DNA of 21,607 nt from a bacterium. GTDB taxonomy: Bacteria > SZUA-79 > Acidulodesulfobacterales > Acidulodesulfobacteraceae. The translations under genes and the position numbers were made by a program. Below the pieces are notes generated by a model, which made no database searches, was not told where the DNA came from, and saw nothing but the letters and a program-made list of their open reading frames with translations. The stretch lies in assembly GCA_021789455.1 (NCBI GenBank), contig JAJYJN010000015.1, positions 1 through 21,607 of the forward strand, written 5' to 3'. Shown piece after piece: positions 1 to 7,914 of the stretch. The first letter of the stretch is position 1, and each line of letters starts with the position of its first letter.

Positions 1-15
1 TAGAAAAGTTAGATA

Positions 16-44
16 TTGACGAACAAACATCAAGCTGTTAAAAT
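16..44 (+). promoter_or_regulatory. Sigma70-type promoter of rnpB (extended -10)
   Basis: A TTGACG -35 element at 16-21 and a TAAAAT -10 element at 39-44 are separated by exactly 17 bases. A TG dinucleotide one base upstream of the -10 (36-37) makes it an extended -10. The predicted transcription start, about 7 bases after the -10, falls at about position 51, which is where the P1 helix of the RNase P RNA begins. This agreement between promoter and RNA end is the main support. Confidence 0.7.
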
Positions 45-51
45 GATTTGT

Positions 52-395
52 CGGTCGTAAGCAAAAGCGGTCGGTCGCAAAAAACTTTTTGTTTTTTGAG
101 GAAAGTCCGGGCTCCAAAGAGCATAACGCCGTTTTAAACCGGTGAAGGCAACTTTAAGGAAAGCGCAACAGAAAATATACCGCCTCTTAATTACCGTAAC
201 GGTAAAGAGGTAAGGGTGAAATAGCGAGGTAAGAGCTCACTTGGACATTATGCAAATAATGTCTATGGCAAGCCCCGTTAGGAGCAAGAACAAATAGGAA
301 GACCAAGGCTGCTCGTCTTATACGGTCTTCGGGTTGTTCGCATAGAGAAATGACCGGCATATACAGAACCCGGCTTACGATTTTGCTTACGGCCG
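52..395 (+). ncRNA. rnpB: RNase P RNA, bacterial class A
   Basis: This is the catalytic RNA of RNase P, which trims the 5' leader from pre-tRNAs. The conserved core segments are present in order: GAGGAAAGTCCGGGCTCC at 98-115; a segment at 213-240 containing GGGTGAAA and GGTAAGAGCTCAC; a segment at 267-298 containing GGCAAGCCCC, GGAGCAAGA and CAAATAGG; and ACAGAACCCGGCTTA at 362-376. The ends are set by the P1 helix: the 5' strand at 52-66 pairs with 381-395 over 15 positions (14 Watson-Crick pairs and one T-G wobble). A clear hairpin with 8-bp arms lies at 244-263. The length of about 344 nt is normal for a class A RNA. The ends are accurate to a few bases. No U-rich terminator hairpin is visible between P1 and lepA. 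Confidence 0.95.
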
Positions 396-421
396 TAATA
401 TTATAAAATTTATAAAATCGA

Positions 422-2227
422 ATGGACATAAAAAAAATAAGAAATTTTTCAATAATAGCCCATATCGACCATGGAAAGTCCACGCTTGCGGACAGGTTTT
501 TAGATTTTACCGGAGCAATTACCGAAAGGGAAAAAGTTTCGCAGTTTTTAGATAACATGGAACTTGAGCGGGAAAGAGGCATTACTATAAAAGCTCAGAC
601 CGTGAGGCTTACATATAATTACGGCGGGGTCGATTATACGCTTAATCTGATTGACACTCCGGGGCACGTAGATTTTTCGTATGAAGTGTCGAAGTCTTTA
701 GCCGCTTGCGAAGGGGCTCTTTTAGTAGTCGATGCTACGCAGGGCGTAGAAGCCCAGACTTTAGCAAACGTTTATATTGCTTCGGATATGAACTTAACCG
801 TTGTTCCGGTAATAAATAAAATAGACCTGCCCAGCGCCGATCCTGAAAAAACCAAGAAAGAAATTGAAGAAGTGGTCGGATTGGAAGCCGGAGACGCAAT
901 TTTGGCAAGCGCCAAGGAAGGCATAGGAATTAAAGAGATATTAGAATCGGTTATAGATAAAATACCCTATCCTAGAGGAGACCAACACGCACCTTTAAAG
1001 GCGCTCATTTTCGATTCATGGTTTGATTCATATCAGGGCGTTATCGCACTAATAAGGATATTCGACGGAACCGTCGTTCCCGGCGATACCATACTGCTTA
1101 TGCACTCCGGAATTTCATATGAAGTCCAAAAAGTAGGCGTTTACAGCCCTTTTATGAAAGAGCTTAATGCTTTAAGCGCCGGAGAAGTAGGATTTATAAT
1201 CGCAAATATAAAAGATTCGGGAAGGTTCAAAATAGGCGATACTATAACCCTTAAAAATAATCCTACCAAAGAACCTCTGCCTGATTTTAAAGAACCGAAA
1301 CCTATGGTCTTTGCAGGTATATATCCTATAGATTCCGACGATTATCCCGAGCTTAAAGATTCTATAGAAAAATTGAAATTAAACGATCCTTCTTTTTCAT
1401 TCGAGCCGGAAAATTCGCTTGCGTTAGGCTTCGGTTTTAGATGCGGATTTCTTGGGCTTTTACATATGGAAATTATAGTAGAAAGACTTGAACGCGAATA
1501 CGGTTTAAGTCTTATATCTACGTCGCCGACCGTTCTTTATAATATAATAACGATGAAAGGAGAAGTTAAAACGGCGCTTAACCCAATGAAATTTCCGCCT
1601 TCCGAAGATATTTCAATGCAGGAGGTCGAACATATAGAGGAACCTTTTATTAAGGCAAATATTTATGTTCCTTCCGAATATCTCGGGAAAATAATAAACC
1701 TTTGCGTAGAAAAAAGAGGAAGACAGGTAGAATTAAAATATATTACGAAAACCAGAGTCCAGTTAGTTTATGAATTGCCTCTGTCGGAGATAGTTCTCGA
1801 TTTTTACGACCAGCTAAAATCTCTTTCTAAAGGGTATGCTTCTTTCGATTACGAATTCAGCGGATACAGGCCGGCAGATATGATAAAACTTGAGATATTG
1901 GTAAATAAAGACCCGATAGATGCCTTATCGGTTATAGTGCACAGGGACAAAGCCTATGCAAGGGGCAGAAATATAGTAGAAAAACTGAGGACTTTAATAC
2001 CGAGGCAGATGTTCGAAGTGGTTCTTCAGGCGCAAATAGGTTCTAAAATTATAGCCAGGGAAGAGATAAAGGCTTTACGCAAGAACGTTCTTGCTAAATG
2101 TTACGGCGGCGATATTACAAGAAAGAGAAAACTTTTAGAGAAACAGAAAGAAGGCAAGAAAAAAATGAAAAATATAGGTTCGGTCGAAATTCCTCAGGAG
2201 GCGTTCCTATCGATATTGAAAGTCTGA
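422..2227 (+). CDS. lepA: Elongation factor 4 (LepA), ribosome back-translocase GTPase
   Basis: LepA is a translational GTPase that remodels ribosomes and can back-translocate them. The 601 residues match the usual family length of about 600. The GTPase motifs are intact: AHIDHGKST at residues 13-21, DTPGH at 78-82 and NKID at 132-135. The EF-G-like domains and the LepA-specific C-terminal domain follow, including the segment with [15 protein letters not shown]. The start is the standard LepA N-terminus ([18 protein letters not shown]). No Shine-Dalgarno sequence is visible before it. The gene starts 26 bases after rnpB, so it may be read from the rnpB promoter. It is followed by lepB, a very common bacterial arrangement. 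Identity is certain. Confidence 0.98.
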   Translation: MDIKKIRNFSIIAHIDHGKSTLADRFLDFTGAITEREKVSQFLDNMELERERGITIKAQTVRLTYNYGGVDYTLNLIDTPGHVDFSYEVSKSLAACEGALLVVDATQGVEAQTLANVYIASDMNLTVVPVINKIDLPSADPEKTKKEIEEVVGLEAGDAILASAKEGIGIKEILESVIDKIPYPRGDQHAPLKALIFDSWFDSYQGVIALIRIFDGTVVPGDTILLMHSGISYEVQKVGVYSPFMKELNALSAGEVGFIIANIKDSGRFKIGDTITLKNNPTKEPLPDFKEPKPMVFAGIYPIDSDDYPELKDSIEKLKLNDPSFSFEPENSLALGFGFRCGFLGLLHMEIIVERLEREYGLSLISTSPTVLYNIITMKGEVKTALNPMKFPPSEDISMQEVEHIEEPFIKANIYVPSEYLGKIINLCVEKRGRQVELKYITKTRVQLVYELPLSEIVLDFYDQLKSLSKGYASFDYEFSGYRPADMIKLEILVNKDPIDALSVIVHRDKAYARGRNIVEKLRTLIPRQMFEVVLQAQIGSKIIAREEIKALRKNVLAKCYGGDITRKRKLLEKQKEGKKKMKNIGSVEIPQEAFLSILKV

Positions 2228-2244
2228 TGACAATGTTGCAGTAT

Positions 2245-2273
2245 TAGACATTATTAAAAAAAACTGCTATAAT
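2245..2273 (+). promoter_or_regulatory. Sigma70-type promoter upstream of lepB and the pyr/car run
   Basis: A -35-like TAGACA (2245-2250; one mismatch to TTGACA) and a perfect TATAAT (2268-2273) are spaced by 17 bases. A TG at 2265-2266 gives an extended -10. The predicted start near 2280 leaves about 16 bases before lepB with no ribosome-binding motif. It is probably the main promoter for lepB through the radical SAM gene, since no better promoter occurs inside that run. Confidence 0.65.
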
Positions 2274-2295
2274 TTATAAAATTAAAATATTTTAT

Positions 2296-2949
2296 ATGAG
2301 CGATAAAAAACATACATTATGGGATTACTTTAAAGCTATAATAATAGCGATAATTATAGCTTTACTATTTAGAACTTTCGTCGTTCAGGCTTTTAAAATA
2401 CCTTCGGGTTCTATGGAACCCACCCTTATACCGGGGGACCATATTTTGGTCAATAAGTTTATATACGGAATCCATATTCCTTTTACCGGCGATATAATTC
2501 CCGTTTCGCATCCTAAAACCGGTCAGGTAATAGTATTTAAATTTCCTTATGCAAGAAAATATAATCTTCATGCAGGCATAGATTTTATTAAAAGAGTAGT
2601 AGGTACGCCCGGCGATAAGATTCAAATAATAAACAATAAAGTGTACATTAATAATCGTATTTATAATTGCAAGTATGCTAAATGGACATCCGATAAGATT
2701 TTACCGGCTTACGATTCGCCAAGGGATAATTATGGCCCTATTACGGTTCCAAAGAATGAACTTTTTGTTATGGGCGATAACAGGGATAACAGTTTTGATT
2801 CGAGATACTGGGGTTTTGTTCCATTTAAAGACGTAATAGGTCAGGCTTTTATTATATATTTTTCGTGGAATCCTAAAAATCATTTCGAAATATACTGGCA
2901 TCGTTTTTTTAAAACTGTTAAGGAATGTCCTATTAAAAATTTGGAGTGA
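2296..2949 (+). CDS. lepB: Signal peptidase I
   Basis: This membrane serine protease removes signal peptides from exported proteins such as the one at the right end of the window. One N-terminal membrane segment (about residues 13-31) precedes a periplasmic catalytic domain. The catalytic serine is Ser39 in IPSGSMEPTL. The general-base lysine is Lys99 in the IKRVVGTPGD box. The C-terminal signature MGDNRDNSFDSRYWGFVP is present. At 217 residues it is a compact single-anchor enzyme, shorter than the two-anchor E. coli protein. Its stop codon is 5 bases before the preferred pyrR start. Translation probably starts without a Shine-Dalgarno sequence, because the region upstream is only A and T. 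Confidence 0.97.
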   Translation: MSDKKHTLWDYFKAIIIAIIIALLFRTFVVQAFKIPSGSMEPTLIPGDHILVNKFIYGIHIPFTGDIIPVSHPKTGQVIVFKFPYARKYNLHAGIDFIKRVVGTPGDKIQIINNKVYINNRIYNCKYAKWTSDKILPAYDSPRDNYGPITVPKNELFVMGDNRDNSFDSRYWGFVPFKDVIGQAFIIYFSWNPKNHFEIYWHRFFKTVKECPIKNLE

Positions 2950-2954
2950 GTTTA

Positions 2955-3482
2955 ATGTCTAAAAACGGAGTTATAGTCTTTGACGATAAAGAAACAGACT
3001 TAATTCTTAATGATTTTATAAATAAAATAATAAGTTCGGGTTTGGACTTTAGCAATACCGGAATAATCGGCATAAAAAACGGCGGAATCGTTTTGGCCGA
3101 TTTGATAAAAAAAGCAGTCTTAGGCAGGTTCGGCATAGACTGTAAAATCGGTTATATAGATATGACGCTTTATCGGGACGACCCGTTTGCCGTTAAAAAA
3201 TCCGGCGATTCCACGGATCTTCCTTTCGATATCAACGGCAGGGAAATTTTACTCGTCGACGACGTTATAAGCAGCGGAAGAACCGTCAGGGCTTCTATAG
3301 ACGAAATATTCGATTTCGGAAGACCGGCCAAGATTAAACTTGCGGCTTTTATCGATAAAGAAGGAAGAGAATTGCCTATTTGTCCAGATTTTATAGGCAG
3401 GAAAATAAAAGCGGAAAAAAATGAAATAATTAATGTAAATATTACAAGTATAAGCGATAAAAAATTTGTCGAAAAAATATGA
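2955..3482 (+). CDS. pyrR: PyrR-type pyrimidine operon regulator / uracil phosphoribosyltransferase
   Basis: PyrR proteins bind pyr mRNA in response to UMP and often also convert uracil plus PRPP to UMP. The PRPP-binding signature ILLVDDVISSGRTVR is intact at about residues 98-112, and the 175 residues fit the family (about 180). I chose the ATG at 2955 because GGAGTG at 2943-2948 is correctly spaced before it. A GTG at 2946 in the same frame would add three residues but lies within that ribosome-binding site. The gene begins 5 bases after lepB and overlaps pyrB by 4 bases (ATGA). No leader with an attenuator lies in front of it, so its RNA target is not obvious here. It could be mainly a salvage enzyme. 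Confidence 0.9.
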   Translation: MSKNGVIVFDDKETDLILNDFINKIISSGLDFSNTGIIGIKNGGIVLADLIKKAVLGRFGIDCKIGYIDMTLYRDDPFAVKKSGDSTDLPFDINGREILLVDDVISSGRTVRASIDEIFDFGRPAKIKLAAFIDKEGRELPICPDFIGRKIKAEKNEIINVNITSISDKKFVEKI

Positions 3483-4417
3483 GCTTTCAAAAAAAAGACC
3501 TCATTACTATCAAAGACCTATCGGCATCCGATATTAATTATTTTGTCGAAACCGCAAAAGAATTTAAAAAAATTTCTCTAAAAGACATAAAAAAAGTTCC
3601 TACGTTAAGGGGAAAAACCGTAGTAAATATTTTTTACGAACCGTCCACCAGAACAAGGTCGTCTTTTGAGATAGCGCAAAAAAGACTAAGCGCGGATTCT
3701 TTAAGCATTGCAGTTTCGCAGAGTTCCGTCGTGAAAGGAGAAAGTCTTAAAGATACTCTGCTTAATCTTGAGGCCATGAAGCCGGATGCTTTTGTTATCA
3801 GGCATTCAGAATCCGGAGCGGCGCATTTTATATCTAAGATTACAAAAGCTTCCGTCGTAAATGCCGGAGACGGCATAAACGAGCATCCCACGCAGTGTCT
3901 TTTGGATATTATGACGGTTGCGGAAGCAAAAAAAGATTTTAAGTCTCTTAAAGTGGCTATAATCGGAGATATTTATCACTCAAGAGTCGCACGGTCGGAT
4001 ATTTACGGATTTTCAAAGTTAGGCGCCGAAATTTATCTTTATGCTCCGCATTCTCTTTTGCCGAGGATGGCGGAATACGGCGGCGGCAAAGTATTTATTT
4101 CGAAAAGTATGGAAGAAGCGGTTAAAAATGCCGACGTAATAATAATGCTGAGAATACAGAAAGAAAGAGCAGGTTATTATTTTATACCGTCAATAGAAGA
4201 ATACAGAAATTTTTTCAGGTTGACGCCTGAGCTTTTGTCGAAGGCCGATAAAAAAGTTATGGTGCTTCACCCCGGACCTGTAAACAGAGACGTGGAAATT
4301 TCCGGCAGTATAATAAACGAAAATAAAACCCATATATTTAAACAAGTTGAAAACGGAGTCGCCGTAAGAATGGCATGTCTTTATATTTTAATAGGATATC
4401 AGAAACTTAATGGATAA
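3479..4417 (+). CDS. pyrB: Aspartate carbamoyltransferase, catalytic chain
   Basis: It condenses carbamoyl phosphate with L-aspartate, the committed step of pyrimidine synthesis, in the cytoplasm. The 312 residues match the catalytic chain. The carbamoyl-phosphate loop STRTR is at residues 56-60, HPTQ at 136-139 and the aspartate-domain motif HPGPVNRDVEI at 264-274. Translation is coupled: the start overlaps the pyrR stop (ATGA) and the 3' end overlaps pyrC by 8 bases. No pyrI regulatory chain gene is visible, so allosteric control of the E. coli kind is not expected. Pathway control may rest on PyrR and carbamoyl-phosphate synthase. Confidence 0.97.
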   Translation: MSFQKKDLITIKDLSASDINYFVETAKEFKKISLKDIKKVPTLRGKTVVNIFYEPSTRTRSSFEIAQKRLSADSLSIAVSQSSVVKGESLKDTLLNLEAMKPDAFVIRHSESGAAHFISKITKASVVNAGDGINEHPTQCLLDIMTVAEAKKDFKSLKVAIIGDIYHSRVARSDIYGFSKLGAEIYLYAPHSLLPRMAEYGGGKVFISKSMEEAVKNADVIIMLRIQKERAGYYFIPSIEEYRNFFRLTPELLSKADKKVMVLHPGPVNRDVEISGSIINENKTHIFKQVENGVAVRMACLYILIGYQKLNG

Positions 4418-5690
4418 ACTTTTAATAAAAAACGGCATAGTTATCGACCCTTTGACTAAAACTGAAGTCAAAAGAGATATCTATATAGAAAACGGAATAA
4501 TAAAAGATTTGCCGGTTAAAAAGCCGACAGGCGCTAAGGGCGGAGTTAAAACCATATCCGCCGACGGTTTAATAGTTTTTCCCGGTTTAATAGATATGCA
4601 CGTTCATTTAAGGGAACCCGGCTACGAATATAAAGAAACGATAAAATCGGGAATGGAGGCGGCAATATCCGGAGGATTTACCTCTATATGCTGTATGCCG
4701 AACACAAATCCGGCAAACGATTCGGAAGAGGTAACAAGTTTTTTAATAGGCAAGGCAAAAAATTTAGATTTAATAAATTTATTTCCTATAGGCGCTATTT
4801 CTAAAGGGCTTAAAGGCGCTTCGCTCGCCGATATAGGAAAACTTAAAGATGCCGGGGCGATAGCGCTTAGCGACGACGGCAATCCGGTAGAGGATTCGGC
4901 ACTTATGAGCAGGGCGTTATTATATGCCGATACTTTTAATTTACCCGTTATATCGCACAGCGAAGATATAAAATTGCGCGGCAAAGGCGTAATAAACGAA
5001 GGGGTTATGTCGGAGCGGCTCGGCGTTATCGGCATGCCTAGTATCGCCGAAGATATAGGCACCGCAAGAGACGTTATTCTTGCCGGATATTACGGCGTAA
5101 AACTTCACGTTGCGCATGTTTCTACGGCGGGTTCCGTAAACATTATAAGACAGGCAAAAAAAACAGGGGCAAAAGTTACTTGCGAAACCTGTCCCCATTA
5201 TTTTTCTCTTACCGAAGAATCTTTGCTCGATTATAATACTAACGCAAAAATGAATCCTCCTTTAAGGACTGAAATGGATAAAAGAGCCGTAACAGAAGCT
5301 ATACAGGACGGAACTATAGACGTTATAGCTACGGATCATGCTCCTCACAGTAAAGACGAAAAGGACGACACTTTGGATGCCGCTCCTTTTGGAATTATAG
5401 GTTTAGAAACTTCATTGCCGTTAACCTTAAGGCTTTTTCACGATAACAAAATTTCTTTAATAAGAATTGCGGAGCTTATGTCTTTAAATCCTGCTAAAAT
5501 TTTAAATTTAACGGGAAGGGGTTCAATTTCTAACGGTTATATAGGAGATATTACAGTAGTCGATTTAAATAAAAAGTGGCAGTTTACCGAAAGAGAAATT
5601 AAATCTTTAAGTAAAAATTCGCCTTTTATAGGAGAAAAGTTTAAAGGCAAATCTTCTTTTGTTATAGCAGGCGGTAAAGTTTTAAAATAA
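4410..5690 (+). CDS. pyrC: Dihydroorotase, class I (type with HxH metal site)
   Basis: This metal-dependent amidohydrolase cyclises carbamoyl aspartate to dihydroorotate, the third pathway step. It has 426 residues, the length of class I enzymes (about 420-430). Expected metal ligands are visible: His64 and His66 in MHVHLREPG, Asp155/Asp156 in LSDDGNP, His183 in ISHSED, His236 in VAHVSTAG and Asp309 in ATDHAPHS. The catalytic site is therefore complete, so it is not an inactive PyrC-like subunit. It overlaps the end of pyrB by 8 bases and ends 24 bases before carA. Confidence 0.97.
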   Translation: MDKLLIKNGIVIDPLTKTEVKRDIYIENGIIKDLPVKKPTGAKGGVKTISADGLIVFPGLIDMHVHLREPGYEYKETIKSGMEAAISGGFTSICCMPNTNPANDSEEVTSFLIGKAKNLDLINLFPIGAISKGLKGASLADIGKLKDAGAIALSDDGNPVEDSALMSRALLYADTFNLPVISHSEDIKLRGKGVINEGVMSERLGVIGMPSIAEDIGTARDVILAGYYGVKLHVAHVSTAGSVNIIRQAKKTGAKVTCETCPHYFSLTEESLLDYNTNAKMNPPLRTEMDKRAVTEAIQDGTIDVIATDHAPHSKDEKDDTLDAAPFGIIGLETSLPLTLRLFHDNKISLIRIAELMSLNPAKILNLTGRGSISNGYIGDITVVDLNKKWQFTEREIKSLSKNSPFIGEKFKGKSSFVIAGGKVLK

Positions 5691-5714
5691 AATTAAATAA
5701 AAATATTAATAAAT

Positions 5715-6815
5715 ATGGATAATAGTTTTAAAAAAGAAAAAGCCGTATTGATGTTTGAAAACGGAGATTTTTACGAAGGATTCTTTGAGGGAAAACCTCT
5801 GGAATCCGGCGGCGAAGCCGTTTTTAATACAGCTATGAACGGTTACCAGGAATTGGTTACGGACCCGTCTTATAACGGACAGGTAGTAGTTATGACTTAT
5901 CCTATGATAGGCAATTACGGAATAAACGAGTTTGATTTTGAGTCCGACAAGGTGTGGATTTCCGGCTTGGTAACAAAAAATTACGTTAATAACTATTCGC
6001 ATTACGGCGCGGTTAAAAGTTTATCCGAATTTATAAATTCGTACGGTTATCCGGTTATATCGGGAATAGATACGAGGCATTTGACTATTTCTATAAGAGA
6101 CGGAGGGCAGTCGAACTTATATATAGCTCCAAAAGAAGCAGGTATCGATTATATTAAAAAGAAATTAAGTTCTTTACCTAAAATGGAGGGTTTAAATTTA
6201 GTCTCAAGGGTTTCATGCAAAAAAGCTTACGAAAATAAAACGGACTTCCCTGAATTCAGGGTCACGGTTATCGATTACGGAGTTAAACTTAATACTATTA
6301 GATGTTTAAACAATATAAAGGCTGACGTTACCGTCGTACCCCACAATTTTTCTAAAAAAGAAATATTAAATACCGAGCCTGACGGAATTCTTCTGTCGAA
6401 CGGTCCCGGCGATCCGCAGACTATGTCTGAAGAAGCTGAAACTATTAAGGGTTTGCTGGGCGAAAAGCCTATTTTTGGAATATGCCTCGGACATCAGCTT
6501 TTATCTAGGTCTTTAGGTTTTAAAACTTATAAATTAAAATTTGGACATCACGGAATAAATCAGCCCGTTAAAAATTTAAAAAACGGCAAGGTAGAAATTA
6601 CTTCCCAGAATCACGGTTTTTGCGTAGATTTTCAAGGTAAATCAGCCGATAAGAATACCGTTTTGACGCATATAAATTTGAACGACAATACCGTCGAAGG
6701 CATTAAGAACGAAAAATTAAAGGCGTTTTCCGTTCAATATCATCCGGAAAGTTCTCCCGGACCGAGAGATTCGCGGTATCTGTTTTCCGAATTTAAAGCG
6801 ATATGTTTAAAATAA
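5715..6815 (+). CDS. carA: Carbamoyl-phosphate synthase small (glutaminase) chain
   Basis: It hydrolyses glutamine and passes ammonia to the large chain encoded at 7915-11241. The 366 residues fit the family (about 360-385). The N-terminal CPSase small-chain domain carries FNTAMNGYQE(L) and TDPSYNGQ. The class I glutaminase domain has its triad Cys257 (GICLGHQ), His343 and Glu345 (YHPESSPGPRD). No Shine-Dalgarno sequence precedes the ATG; the upstream 24 bases are almost only A and T. The 3' end overlaps the radical SAM gene by 13 bases in another frame, so the two are probably co-translated. Confidence 0.97.
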   Translation: MDNSFKKEKAVLMFENGDFYEGFFEGKPLESGGEAVFNTAMNGYQELVTDPSYNGQVVVMTYPMIGNYGINEFDFESDKVWISGLVTKNYVNNYSHYGAVKSLSEFINSYGYPVISGIDTRHLTISIRDGGQSNLYIAPKEAGIDYIKKKLSSLPKMEGLNLVSRVSCKKAYENKTDFPEFRVTVIDYGVKLNTIRCLNNIKADVTVVPHNFSKKEILNTEPDGILLSNGPGDPQTMSEEAETIKGLLGEKPIFGICLGHQLLSRSLGFKTYKLKFGHHGINQPVKNLKNGKVEITSQNHGFCVDFQGKSADKNTVLTHINLNDNTVEGIKNEKLKAFSVQYHPESSPGPRDSRYLFSEFKAICLK

Positions 6816-7786
6816 AAGATAATTTTAATTCGTTTAAGCCTTCGTTTTTTAATATTTCTAACGCAGATTTTGTAGCAAAAATCGATGCGCTTTACGATTT
6901 AGCCGAAAATTGCCGATTATGTCCGAGACGATGCGGGGCAAAAAGATTAAAAGGCGAAAAAGGTTTGTGCGGCGGGGAAGATAAACTTAAAATAGCAAGC
7001 ATAAATCTTCATTTTGGAGAAGAACCGCCTATATCCGGAAAAACCGGTTCCGGTACGGTGTTTTTTAGCGGTTGTCCGTTAAAATGCAAATTTTGCCAGA
7101 ATTATCCTATAAGCAGATACGGCGTAGGAGCATATTGCGATACGGCTGAATTTGCGGAAAAAATGGTTAAGCTGCAGGAAAAAGGGGCTAGCAATATTAA
7201 TCTCGTAACGTCTGCCCATTATATGCCTTTTGTCGCCGAATCTATTTTTTTGGCCAGAAAAATCGGGCTTAAGATACCGATAGTTTATAATAGTTCGGGT
7301 TATGAAGACGAAAGATTGTTAGATTTGCTGGATAATTTAATAGATATATATCTTCCGGACATTAAGTATTCCGATGACAGATATGCTTTAAAATACTCAG
7401 GCATATCTAATTACGTAGAAGTAAACAGAAGGGCTTTAAAAATAATGTATGAACAGGTTAAAGAGCTAAGAATAAATAAAAAAAACGGTATTGCGACGTC
7501 GGGACTTCTCGTAAGGCATCTTGTTTTGCCGAATGGGATAAGCGGTTACGAGGATTCTTTTAAATTTATAGCCGAAAAGCTTGGTATAGATGTTCCCGTA
7601 AGTATTATGAGCCAGTATTTTCCGGCTTATAAAGCCAAGTACGACGATACTATATCGATGCCGATTACTAGCGAGGAATATTCGGCTGCGGTCGAATCGT
7701 TAATCGGCAATAATTTAACGGGCTTTTTTCAAAACGATAAATTTTTCGACGAAGATTTAGCCGACTTAAGTCATTGCGAGCGATAG
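6803..7786 (+). CDS. Radical SAM protein of the PflX (COG1313) type
   Basis: Radical SAM cysteines form CPLKCKFC (Cys91, Cys95, Cys98), binding a 4Fe-4S cluster that cleaves S-adenosylmethionine. An N-terminal cysteine group (Cys37, Cys40, Cys44, Cys56: CRLCPRRC...GLCG) precedes it. This layout, together with NLHFGEEPPISG and YLPDIKYSDD, is typical of the PflX group, which resembles pyruvate formate-lyase activating enzymes but has no settled function. The protein has 327 residues. It starts inside carA (13-base overlap) and lies between carA and carB, so it should be co-expressed with pyrimidine synthesis. The final codons (SHCER) are encoded by a dispersed palindromic repeat (7771-7820), so the C-terminus has probably been altered by insertion. 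No formate-lyase substrate gene is present here, so its target is unknown. Confidence 0.88.
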   Translation: MFKIKDNFNSFKPSFFNISNADFVAKIDALYDLAENCRLCPRRCGAKRLKGEKGLCGGEDKLKIASINLHFGEEPPISGKTGSGTVFFSGCPLKCKFCQNYPISRYGVGAYCDTAEFAEKMVKLQEKGASNINLVTSAHYMPFVAESIFLARKIGLKIPIVYNSSGYEDERLLDLLDNLIDIYLPDIKYSDDRYALKYSGISNYVEVNRRALKIMYEQVKELRINKKNGIATSGLLVRHLVLPNGISGYEDSFKFIAEKLGIDVPVSIMSQYFPAYKAKYDDTISMPITSEEYSAAVESLIGNNLTGFFQNDKFFDEDLADLSHCER

Positions 7787-7820
7787 CGTACGGAGTTTAA
7801 TAAAGTTCAATAATCTCGCA
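7771..7820. repeat. Dispersed palindromic repeat remnant (CATTGCGAGCG...AATCTCGC type)
   Basis: The sequence opens with TCATTGCGAGCGATAGCG and closes with AATCTCGCATT. This is the shape of the interspersed CATTGCGAG/CAATCTCG palindromes found in many bacterial genomes. The arms are imperfect and the middle is AT-rich, so the copy looks decayed. It overlaps the last five codons and the stop of the radical SAM gene. The family assignment rests on recall of the motif, not on a search. Confidence 0.45.
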
Positions 7821-7887
7821 TTAAAAGTAAGCGGCCATTCGATCAATAAATAATAGATTAAATATAAAAATATATAAATATTAACTA

Positions 7888-7893
7888 TATAAT
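7888..7893 (+). promoter_or_regulatory. Possible -10 element upstream of carB
   Basis: A perfect TATAAT lies 21 bases before the carB ATG in the 128-base gap after the radical SAM gene. No good -35 element is found at the usual spacing (TAAAAA at 7865-7870). In such AT-rich DNA a lone TATAAT is weak evidence. It would let carB and greA be transcribed separately from carA. The rest of the gap shows only the repeat remnant and AT-rich sequence. Confidence 0.3.
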
Positions 7894-7914
7894 AAAACTT
7901 AAAAAAATAATCAC

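Noticed and set aside
51..77. TCGGTCG repeated at 51-57 and 71-77
   Set aside because: Both copies lie at the 5' end of the RNase P RNA, the first within P1, and are explained by its helices.
7787..7914. PyrR-type attenuator or riboswitch before carB
   Set aside because: Apart from the repeat remnant the gap is nearly pure A/T with no stable stem or U-tailed hairpin, and no PyrR binding loop could be seen.
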